DNA of 64,000 nucleotides, taken from the NCBI RefSeq assembly GCF_011395035.1, contig NZ_CP024768.1, forward strand, positions 3,259,220 to 3,323,219, read 5' to 3'. The notes beneath the pieces are model-generated. The model saw only the letters and a program-made list of their open reading frames with translations, was not told where the DNA came from and searched no databases. The DNA comes from Pantoea cypripedii (GTDB lineage: Bacteria; Pseudomonadota; Gammaproteobacteria; Enterobacterales; Enterobacteriaceae). A program made the translations under genes and the position numbers. Of the stretch, positions 50,882-58,241 are shown one piece after another (position 1 is the first letter of the stretch; every line of letters starts with the position of its first letter).

Positions 50882-50918
50882 CTCGCGAAATTATTCAACA
50901 GTAAAAAGATTTCGCGAG
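50882..50918. other. Inverted repeat in the mprA upstream region
   Basis: CTCGCGAAAT (50882-50891) and ATTTCGCGAG (50909-50918) are perfect 10-bp arms around a 17-base centre. The 330-base gap 50784-51112 also holds a TTGACA (51010-51015) and a 10-bp palindrome AGTTGCAACT (51086-51095) near the mprA start, which may be an EmrR operator. No gene is supported here. Confidence 0.55.
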
Positions 50919-51112
50919 GCGAATTGATAGCATCCTTTGTCTGCGCATCAGCAGCCTCAGGATCGGGCCATGTGCCCGGGGTCAGGGAGCGGCCTCGAAT
51001 CGCCTGGTGTTGACAGTGTGATCCTGCTAACAATCACTCGCGGGAATTATGACTACGCTTAATCTGTCACCATCATTACTATACCAGTTGCAACTAGTGA
51101 GGTTTTTTTAGA

Positions 51113-51643
51113 ATGGAAAGTTCGTTTACTCCCATTGAGCAGATGCTAAACATCCGTGCTACTCGCCACAAAGATTTTCCACTGCAGGAAATCATCCTGA
51201 CGCGTCTGTGCATGCACATGCAGGGCAAACTGCTGGATAATCGCAACAAAATGTTAAAGGCGCAGGGAATTAACGAAACCTTATTCATGGCGCTGATCAC
51301 CCTGGACGCGCAGGAAAACCAGAGCATCCAGCCTTCAGAACTGAGTTCCGCGCTGGGTTCTTCCCGTACCAACGCCACGCGTATTGCTGACGAACTGGAA
51401 AAACGCGGCTGGATTGAGCGTCGTGAAAGCGATAACGATCGCCGTTGTCTGCATCTGCACCTGACAGAAAAAGGTAACGAATTCTTACGCCAGCTGCTGC
51501 CACCGCAGCACCAGAGCCTGCAATATCTCTGGTCATCCCTCTCCACAGACGAGCAGGGACAGCTGGAAGCCATTACCCGTAAGCTGCTTAACCGCCTCGA
51601 CAAAATGGACGAAGACCAGCTCATCGCCTCTCTGTCGCGCTAA
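51113..51643 (+). CDS. mprA: MarR-family repressor MprA (EmrR)
   Basis: The 176-residue regulator has the E. coli length and near-identical HTH (SIQPSELSSALGSSRTNATRIADELEKRGWIERRESDNDRRCLHLHLTEKG). It represses its own operon with emrAB and releases DNA on binding hydrophobic drugs and uncouplers. An intrinsic terminator separates it from emrA. Confidence 0.96.
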   Translation: MESSFTPIEQMLNIRATRHKDFPLQEIILTRLCMHMQGKLLDNRNKMLKAQGINETLFMALITLDAQENQSIQPSELSSALGSSRTNATRIADELEKRGWIERRESDNDRRCLHLHLTEKGNEFLRQLLPPQHQSLQYLWSSLSTDEQGQLEAITRKLLNRLDKMDEDQLIASLSR

Positions 51644-51702
51644 TAGCAAGAAGTGCGACACAATCACCTGTCGAAACCGATATTTTAATCCCCTTTTATC
51701 CG

Positions 51703-51729
51703 GCCAGCGTGTTAAACGCTGGCTTTTTT
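51703..51729 (+). terminator. Terminator between mprA and emrA
   Basis: GCCAGCGT-GTTAA-ACGCTGGC followed by TTTTTT. It should limit read-through from mprA into emrAB. Confidence 0.8.
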
Positions 51730-51793
51730 CGACTCGGGACCCCGTGTTGATGGATCAGCACATCCCGAAAAAATGGAAAACGTGGAGAATCAA

Positions 51794-52966
51794 ATGAGTG
51801 CGACAGCGGAAGCCCAAAGCCCGCAACAGCCAGCAAATAAAAAGAAGAAGCGCAAAGGTGTGCTGATCCTGCTGGCAATCGTGTTTGTATTAATTGGTGT
51901 GGCGTATCTGGCTTACTGGTGGGTGGTGCTGCGGCATTTTCAGGAAACCGATGATGCTTATGTCTCCGGTAACCAGGTGCAGGTGATGGCGCAGGTTTCC
52001 GGCAGTGTTAATAAAGTCTGGTTCGATGATACCGACTTCGTAAAAAAAGGGGATGTGCTGGTATCGCTTGATAAAACCGATGCCGAACAGGCATTCGAGA
52101 AAGCCCAGACAGCGCTGGCCACCAGCGTTCGTCAGACGCATCAGTTAATGATCACTGGCAAGCAGGATCAGGCCAGCATTAAGTTGCAGCAAACTGCGCT
52201 GGAACAGGCTGAGGCGGATCTGAAACGCCGTGAACCGTTAGGTGCCGCTAACCTGATTGGCCGTGAAGAGTTGCAGCACGCCCGCGATGCTGTGGCAACC
52301 GCCAAAGCACAGCTTGACGTGGCGGTGCAGCAGTACAACGCCAACCAGGCGATGATTCTCAACACCTCGCTGGAAAACCAGCCCGCTGTGAAACAGGCGT
52401 CCGCTGAACTGCGCGATGCCTGGCTGGCGCTGCAACGTACCGATATCCGCAGCCCGATGGATGGTTATATCTCCCGTCGTAGTGTGCAGGTAGGTTCACA
52501 AATCACCACCAGCACGCCATTGCTGGCCGTCGTTCCGGCCACCAATTTGTGGGTGGACGCTAACTTCAAAGAAACGCAGCTGGCAGAAGTTCGCATTGGT
52601 CAGCCAGCGACAGTGGTCAGTGACATCTACGGTGATGATGTGGTGTATCAGGGTAAAGTGGTCGGCCTCGATATGGGTACCGGTAGCGCCTTCTCACTGC
52701 TGCCTGCCCAGAACGCCACCGGTAACTGGATCAAAGTGGTTCAGCGTCTGCCGGTTCGTATCGAGTTGGATGCGAAAGAAGTGGCGGATCATCCGCTGCG
52801 TATCGGTCTGTCAACCCTGGTGAAAGTGGATACCTCGAATAAAGAGGGCGCAGCCCTGGCCAGCAGTGTTCGCGCTCAGGCCGCTTATGAAAGCAATGCG
52901 CTGGCAATCGACCTGACACCGGTTAACCAGATGATCACTGACATCGTTCGTGCCAACGCCGGCTGA
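51794..52966 (+). CDS. emrA: Multidrug efflux membrane fusion protein EmrA
   Basis: The 390-residue periplasmic adaptor has a lysine-rich cytoplasmic tail (PANKKKKRK), one membrane helix (VLILLAIVFVLIGVAYLAYWW, residues 28-48), a biotinyl-lipoyl domain (HFQETDDAYVSGNQVQVMAQVSGSV), long coiled-coil hairpin (about 95-200) and a beta-barrel (DGYISRRSVQVGSQITTSTPLLAVVPATNLWVDANFKETQ). It links EmrB to an outer-membrane channel. Start MSATAEAQ follows GGAG and matches E. coli. Confidence 0.95.
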   Translation: MSATAEAQSPQQPANKKKKRKGVLILLAIVFVLIGVAYLAYWWVVLRHFQETDDAYVSGNQVQVMAQVSGSVNKVWFDDTDFVKKGDVLVSLDKTDAEQAFEKAQTALATSVRQTHQLMITGKQDQASIKLQQTALEQAEADLKRREPLGAANLIGREELQHARDAVATAKAQLDVAVQQYNANQAMILNTSLENQPAVKQASAELRDAWLALQRTDIRSPMDGYISRRSVQVGSQITTSTPLLAVVPATNLWVDANFKETQLAEVRIGQPATVVSDIYGDDVVYQGKVVGLDMGTGSAFSLLPAQNATGNWIKVVQRLPVRIELDAKEVADHPLRIGLSTLVKVDTSNKEGAALASSVRAQAAYESNALAIDLTPVNQMITDIVRANAG

Positions 52967-52983
52967 TAACGCGGGAGGCTGTT

Positions 52984-54519
52984 ATGGCACAAAAACCGCT
53001 TGAAGGCGCGCCGTTAGTCCTGATGACCATCGCCCTGTCGCTGGCGACGTTCATGCAGGTGCTCGACTCGACTATCGCCAACGTGGCGATTCCGACCATT
53101 GCCGGTAACCTTGGTGCCTCGAACTCGCAGGGCACCTGGGTGATCACCTCTTTCGGGGTGGCAAACGCCATCTCGATTCCGATCACTGGCTGGCTGGCAA
53201 AACGTGTTGGTGAAGTGAAGCTGTTTACCTGGGCGACCATTTTGTTCGCCCTCGCCTCCTGGGCATGTGGTATGTCAGAAAGTCTGTCGATGCTGATTTT
53301 CTTCCGTATCATCCAGGGGGTGGTGGCGGGTCCGTTGATTCCGCTGTCACAGAGCCTGCTGTTGAACAACTATCCACCGGCAAAACGCAGCGTGGCGCTA
53401 TCGCTATGGGCGATGACGGTGATCGTCGCGCCGATCTGTGGACCGATTCTTGGTGGCTGGATTAGCGATAACTATCACTGGGGCTGGATCTTCTTCATCA
53501 ACGTGCCGATTGGCGTGGTGGTGGTGATGCTGACGCTGCAAACCCTGCGTGGCCGCGAAACTGCAACCGCAGTACGACCGATCGATATGGTCGGTCTGGT
53601 GCTGCTGGTGGTGGGTATTGGCTGTCTGCAGGTGATGCTGGACCGTGGCAAGGAGCTGGATTGGTTCAGCTCGACGGAGATTATCGTGCTGACGGTCGTC
53701 GCCGTGGTCTCCCTGTTGGTGCTACTGGTGTGGGAACTCACCGATGACCATCCGATAGTCGATCTTTCGCTATTTAAATCGCGTAATTTCACCATCGGTT
53801 GTTTGTCGATTAGCCTCGCTTACATGCTCTACTTCGGCTCGATCGTGTTGTTGCCGCAGCTATTGCAGGAGGTATACGGCTACACCGCCACCTGGGCTGG
53901 TTTGGCCTCGGCACCGGTCGGGGTGATTCCGGTGATCCTGTCGCCGATTATTGGTCGCTTTGCCCATAAGCTGGATATGCGCCGTCTGGTGACCTTCAGC
54001 TTTATTATGTATGCCGTCTGTTTTTACTGGCGCGCCTATACATTTGAGCCGGGGATGGATTTTGGTGCATCGGCGTGGCCGCAGTTTATTCAGGGCTTCG
54101 CGGTGGCATGTTTCTTTATGCCGCTGACCACCATCACGTTGTCGGGCCTGCCGCCGGAACGTATGGCAGCAGCGTCCAGTTTGTCCAACTTCGTGCGTAC
54201 GCTGGCGGGTTCCATCGGTACGTCGATCACCACCACCATGTGGACCGATCGTGAATCGATGCATCACAGCTATTTGTCGGAGTCGGTCAATCCGTATAAC
54301 GCCAATTCGCAGCAGATGTACGATCAGCTGGAAAGCCTCGGTATGACCCACCAGCAAGCTTCCGCTTATATCGCGCAGCAGATCACCAATCAGGGCCTGA
54401 TTATCTCCGCCAACGAGATTTTCTGGGCCTCAGCCGGGGTGTTTATCATTCTGCTGGTGTTGATCTGGTTCGCGCGTCCGCCTTTCGGCGCGGGCGGTGG
54501 TGGCGGGGGTGCACACTAA
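52984..54519 (+). CDS. emrB: Multidrug efflux MFS transporter EmrB
   Basis: The 511-residue proton-driven pump (DHA2 family, 14 helices) closely resembles E. coli EmrB (512): LATFMQVLDSTIANVAIPTIAGNLGASNSQGTWVITSFG (motif D1 region), PLSQSLLLNNYPPAKRSVALSLWAMTVIVAPICGPILGGWISD (motif C). A glycine-rich tail (FGAGGGGGGAH) ends it. It exports hydrophobic uncouplers and nalidixic acid with EmrA. E. coli has luxS next; here a terminator and an islet follow. Confidence 0.96.
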   Translation: MAQKPLEGAPLVLMTIALSLATFMQVLDSTIANVAIPTIAGNLGASNSQGTWVITSFGVANAISIPITGWLAKRVGEVKLFTWATILFALASWACGMSESLSMLIFFRIIQGVVAGPLIPLSQSLLLNNYPPAKRSVALSLWAMTVIVAPICGPILGGWISDNYHWGWIFFINVPIGVVVVMLTLQTLRGRETATAVRPIDMVGLVLLVVGIGCLQVMLDRGKELDWFSSTEIIVLTVVAVVSLLVLLVWELTDDHPIVDLSLFKSRNFTIGCLSISLAYMLYFGSIVLLPQLLQEVYGYTATWAGLASAPVGVIPVILSPIIGRFAHKLDMRRLVTFSFIMYAVCFYWRAYTFEPGMDFGASAWPQFIQGFAVACFFMPLTTITLSGLPPERMAAASSLSNFVRTLAGSIGTSITTTMWTDRESMHHSYLSESVNPYNANSQQMYDQLESLGMTHQQASAYIAQQITNQGLIISANEIFWASAGVFIILLVLIWFARPPFGAGGGGGGAH

Positions 54520-54530
54520 GCCAGAAAGCA

Positions 54531-54563
54531 AAACGCCTGATGAAGTTCATCAGGCGTTTATTG
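54531..54563 (+). terminator. emrAB terminator
   Basis: AAACGCCTGATGA-AGT-TCATCAGGCGTTT, a 13-bp stem followed by ATT. Confidence 0.8.
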
Positions 54564-54613
54564 CGGCAACATGGATATCACGAGTTATTTCTTACCTGAC
54601 AGCATCATCATCG

Positions 54614-54832
54614 TTACTGATTTGGTCTTTCAGGCATGATCTTAACGATGAGGTAAACAACTAATACCGATAATCCTATAGCAATAAATCGCTCATGCCA
54701 TGTTTCATAATGAAAAAACCAGTAGCAACACACTAAAACCAATAGTCCTCCGATAATCGAACCCGAAGCTTCTATTAGCGTGTACATAACTCGCTTTCCG
54801 AGGTTTAGTTTAGGTGGTTTATCTTCTCGCAT
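54614..54832 (-). CDS. Small two-helix membrane protein, unknown
   Basis: A 72-residue frame from ATG 54832 (94 from ATG 54898) with two hydrophobic helices (YTLIEASGSIIGGLLVLVCCYWFF and FIAIGLSVLVVYLIVKIM) joined by HYETWHER. No family recognised. Its start overlaps the end of the upstream 216-residue gene by 14 bases, so the two are one translational unit. Such a small membrane partner is typical of immunity proteins to membrane-active toxins, which is inference. Confidence 0.65.
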   Translation of the reverse strand: MREDKPPKLNLGKRVMYTLIEASGSIIGGLLVLVCCYWFFHYETWHERFIAIGLSVLVVYLIVKIMPERPNQ

Positions 54833-55469
54833 GAATTTCACTCTCAACCATATCAAGAATTTTTTCAAATACCGTCTGCCCCTGTGTTCTTCTGACATTA
54901 AGCGCTTCGATAAATGGATTTAGCGCAGGCTCAAGAAGAAAATAAAGCAGGTCAAAATCCCGGTATCGCAAAGCATGATAAATATCAGGATTGTTCTGCT
55001 GGAGTCGTTCTGAAGTGTAGATGCAGCGTTCAACCATGCCACCTAATAACAAGGTGTTACCTATAAGGCCACCTCGAATGGTGATCAGAAAAGAACTACG
55101 CTGCGCAATTACTGTAGCAAGTCTTCCAGCAATCAGCGAGTTTGTTAGCGTTCTTCCCGCTACTGAAGCCATTGTTTTACGATATATAGCGTTCTGCTTC
55201 GATTCAGGAACACTCTTATTGAAACGACTTAGTACAATTTCAATAGTCTTAACAAAATTATGATTTTCAAGAATTCCGTGGCGAATTGCCTTTAGCATCC
55301 TTATTTTTTCAGTTCTTCTCTGATGGCGACTTTCAGTATCAATAAAACCAAAAGCCAGATATCCAATATCAGTGGGCACAGAAAGAACGCCGCTAAAAAA
55401 ACCGATGGCTGATTCAGGTGATAATATGATTTTTGCTATGCGTCTTGCGATTTCCGAATAACTGCGCAT
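54819..55469 (-). CDS. Unknown 216-residue protein with hydrophobic segments
   Basis: The protein begins MRSYSEIARRIAKIILSPESAIGFFSGVLSVPTDIGYLAFGFI, has a basic helical middle, then an amphipathic/hydrophobic stretch (GRLATVIAQRSSFLITIRGGLIGNTLLLGGMVERCIY, about residues 120-155) and an acidic tail. No signal peptide or known domain is seen. Codon use is more AT-rich than the flanking emrB and yfiF genes, suggesting recent gain. A pore-forming effector similar in size to Serratia Ssp6 is possible but unproven. Confidence 0.65.
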   Translation of the reverse strand: MRSYSEIARRIAKIILSPESAIGFFSGVLSVPTDIGYLAFGFIDTESRHQRRTEKIRMLKAIRHGILENHNFVKTIEIVLSRFNKSVPESKQNAIYRKTMASVAGRTLTNSLIAGRLATVIAQRSSFLITIRGGLIGNTLLLGGMVERCIYTSERLQQNNPDIYHALRYRDFDLLYFLLEPALNPFIEALNVRRTQGQTVFEKILDMVESEIHARR

Positions 55470-55698
55470 AAGAGATTCCTTTCATTTTTTATCAAATATA
55501 GTGGTTTTTAGTCCTGTAATAAAATTTGATGTGGAAGAATTAAGTCGCAAGTAAAAATCAATAAAGAGCTAAGTACGTATCTGTATCACTGCTGAAAAAA
55601 CAGGCATAGCATTATGAACTTACTTTAAGAACATCCAGTAGAACATAACCTGCCATGCCTGTCTTGTTATTTCCGGGTACGATCAGACCACTATGGCC

Positions 55699-56811
55699 TT
55701 ATGCGTTCTGTCGCCACCATTCGGCAAGCAGGATGCCGGTTGCCACTGACACGTTAAGGCTTTCCACGTTACCGGTGCCGCCAATCGACAGGCTCATGTC
55801 GCCCTGCTGGAATGCGCTGTCGGACAGACCTTCACGTTCCTGACCCAGCACCAGTACCATTTTGGCCGGCAATTCAGCCTTCGCCAGCGGTGTACCTTCA
55901 TGGCTTGAGGTAGTCACGATGGTGTAACCCGCTTTACGGAACGCTTCCAGACCGGCGGAGAAGCTTTCCCCACTGATCGCCTGGACGTGCTCTGCCCCAC
56001 CCTCAGCGGTACGAACCGCTGCACCGGATTCCAGCAGAGATGCGTCATTCACCAGCAGACCTTTCACGCCAAAGTGCGCGCAGCTACGCATGATGCCGCC
56101 GAGGTTATGCGGGTTGCTGACATCTTCCAGCGCCAGCACGCAATCTTTGGCTTCGGCCTGGCTTAACCATTCAGAAACCGCCATTCCCATGCGTTTTTTA
56201 ATGATGAAGCAAACGCCGCCGTGGTGTTCAGTGCCTGAGGCTTTCGCCAGTTCGGCATCTTCAACCACGTGATAGGCTTTACGATTGGCCGCCAGCCAGC
56301 GCAGGGTTTCGCGAAAACGCGGCGTGACACTCTGCACAAACCAGGCACGAACGATGCTTTCAGGACGGCTCTGGAACAATGCCTGACAGGCATTTTCACC
56401 GTAAACGCGCGTCTCTTCCTGACGCTGACGGCGAATTTGCTCCGGATCGATGGCAGGTTTGTTGCTACCCGCCTCATCAGACAGGTTTTCTTCCGTGACA
56501 GGAGGACGCGAAACGGTGCGCCACGGTGAATCTTCGTAGCCACGCGAGGGTTCACGGTCATTGCGACGACCGGCGCTGCGGCCACCTTCTTCACTATTAC
56601 GTCCGCCGCGAGGACCGGCGTTACGGCCACCCTCTTCATTATTACGTCCGCTGCGAGGCCCGGAACGACGATTATCTTCCTGGCGCGCAGCAGTACGGCC
56701 GCCTTTGCCGGTACGGGGGTTTGGCGCACGCGAGCCTTTCTGACCCTCATCCTCACCACGTACATACATCACTTTTACCTTGCCGCTTTTGCCTTTAAAT
56801 TCGTCGTTCAT
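55699..56811 (-). CDS. yfiF: SpoU-family RNA 2'-O-methyltransferase YfiF
   Basis: The 370-residue protein has a long disordered Arg/Gly/Glu-rich N-terminus (residues 20-110, with repeats of RGGRNSEEGGR type), a substrate-binding domain (VYGENACQALFQSRPESIVRAWF), and a SPOUT domain with motif 1 LEDVSNPHNLGGIMRSCAHFG, motif 2 LVLGQEREGLS and motif 3 SIGGTGNVESLNVSVATGILL, forming the SAM-binding knot. Its RNA target is not established. E. coli YfiF is shorter (345). ATG 56811 gives MNDEFKGKSGKVKVMYV. Confidence 0.92.
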   Translation of the reverse strand: MNDEFKGKSGKVKVMYVRGEDEGQKGSRAPNPRTGKGGRTAARQEDNRRSGPRSGRNNEEGGRNAGPRGGRNSEEGGRSAGRRNDREPSRGYEDSPWRTVSRPPVTEENLSDEAGSNKPAIDPEQIRRQRQEETRVYGENACQALFQSRPESIVRAWFVQSVTPRFRETLRWLAANRKAYHVVEDAELAKASGTEHHGGVCFIIKKRMGMAVSEWLSQAEAKDCVLALEDVSNPHNLGGIMRSCAHFGVKGLLVNDASLLESGAAVRTAEGGAEHVQAISGESFSAGLEAFRKAGYTIVTTSSHEGTPLAKAELPAKMVLVLGQEREGLSDSAFQQGDMSLSIGGTGNVESLNVSVATGILLAEWWRQNA

Positions 56812-56966
56812 CTGTTCCTCCAGCATTGAGAGCGCGAAGATTACCTGATGTGTAGGCGCTTAGCTATCAACTATTGAACCTATTGGGCAATCCAGATTGA
56901 GCATAGCACTCAACCCTTTCATAATGCTCGGCAATCGTAAGTTTTACAGGTCCGGTTGAGGTAACT

Positions 56967-57386
56967 ATGAATACGGTATGTGCCTCCTGTCAGGCAACCA
57001 ATCGCGTGCCCGAAGCACGCATTGCCGATGGAGCCAAGTGCGGCCGCTGCGGCGGTGAGTTGTTCAACGGTGAAGTAGTCAGCGCAACGGCTGCAACGCT
57101 GGATAAATATTTGCAGGATGACCTGCCGGTGGTGGTCGACTTCTGGGCACCGTGGTGTGGTCCTTGCGTCAACTTCGCACCGGTGTTCAAAGATGTCGCC
57201 GATGAGCGTCGTGGCAAAGTGCGTTTTGTGAAGGTAAATACCGAAGCAGAACCGGCACTCAGCTCGCGTTTTCGCATTCGCAGCATTCCCACCATCATGC
57301 TGTTTAAGAAGGGTGAAGTGGTGGATATGCTCAACGGTGCCATGCCAAAAGCGCCGTTTAATGAATGGCTCGACGAATCGCTGTGA
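56967..57386 (+). CDS. trxC: Thioredoxin 2
   Basis: A 139-residue reductase with an N-terminal zinc finger (CASCQATNRVPEARIADGAKCGRCGGELF, four Cys between residues 5 and 30) and a thioredoxin fold with WCGPC near residue 65 and the cis-proline IPTIMLF. The zinc region distinguishes TrxC from TrxA. E. coli trxC is induced by OxyR. Divergent from yfiF as in E. coli. Confidence 0.95.
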   Translation: MNTVCASCQATNRVPEARIADGAKCGRCGGELFNGEVVSATAATLDKYLQDDLPVVVDFWAPWCGPCVNFAPVFKDVADERRGKVRFVKVNTEAEPALSSRFRIRSIPTIMLFKKGEVVDMLNGAMPKAPFNEWLDESL

Positions 57387-57474
57387 TCCTGCCCCTGGCC
57401 AGCCTTGCGCTGGCCATATTACCTTTCTGCGGCAATTCCATTACAATTGCGTTTTTTCTGCCCGCCTGAGTGTT

Positions 57475-58167
57475 ATGTCTGAGAATGCTGTCCTGCGTTT
57501 GCGTACGCAACGTCTTGCCCGCGCCACGCGTCCTTTTCTGGCACGTGGAAATCGTGTTATCCGCTGTCAGGGCTGTCTTCTGCCGCATAAGCATTGCGTC
57601 TGTGCCAGTTTACAACCGCAAACCGCGCGTAGCCGCTTCTGCCTGGTGATGTTTGATACCGAACCGATGAAACCGAGCAACACCGGACGCCTTATCGCCG
57701 ATATTCTGCCAGACACCCTGGCATTTGGCTGGTCGCGCACCGAGCCGGATGCAGCATTATTACAGGCGGTGCAGATGAGCGAATACCAGCCGCTGGTGGT
57801 GTTCCCCGCCTCCTATGCTGACCCTGGTCGTGCGGTATTGACCGAACCGCCAACCACCGGCAAGCCGCCGCTGTTTATTATGCTCGACGGCACCTGGACT
57901 GAGGCGCGTAAAATGTTCCGCAAAAGCCCGTGGCTGGATGGTTTTCCAGTGATGTCGCTGAATGTCACCACGCCTTCACGTTACACGCTGCGTGAAGCCC
58001 ACGCTGAAGGCCAGCACTGCACGGCCGAAGTTGCCGCCGCGCTGCTGGAGCAAGCAGGAGACGGCGCGGCCGCCAGCGCCCTGTATCAGCATTTCGAACA
58101 ATTCCGCCAGGCGTATCTGGCCGGAAAGCCACATCATCCTGTGCACGCGCTGGACGAAGCCCTGTAG
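57475..58167 (+). CDS. tapT: tRNA-uridine aminocarboxypropyltransferase (DTW domain)
   Basis: TapT (YfiP) transfers the aminocarboxypropyl group of SAM to uridine 47 of tRNA, making acp3U. The 230-residue DTW-domain protein has the cysteine cluster CQGCLLPHKHCVCASL (residues 34-49), MKPSNTGRLIADIL, and DGTWTEARKMFRKSPWL, the family motif. Start MSENAVLRLRTQRLARAT gives a length like E. coli (232). Confidence 0.92.
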   Translation: MSENAVLRLRTQRLARATRPFLARGNRVIRCQGCLLPHKHCVCASLQPQTARSRFCLVMFDTEPMKPSNTGRLIADILPDTLAFGWSRTEPDAALLQAVQMSEYQPLVVFPASYADPGRAVLTEPPTTGKPPLFIMLDGTWTEARKMFRKSPWLDGFPVMSLNVTTPSRYTLREAHAEGQHCTAEVAAALLEQAGDGAAASALYQHFEQFRQAYLAGKPHHPVHALDEAL

Positions 58168-58241
58168 CAGGCTGCGATCGGTGAATCGGCAAACGGCGTC
58201 AAAAGCGTTTACAATCATGCAAATCCCCATGTCAGGAGTGC

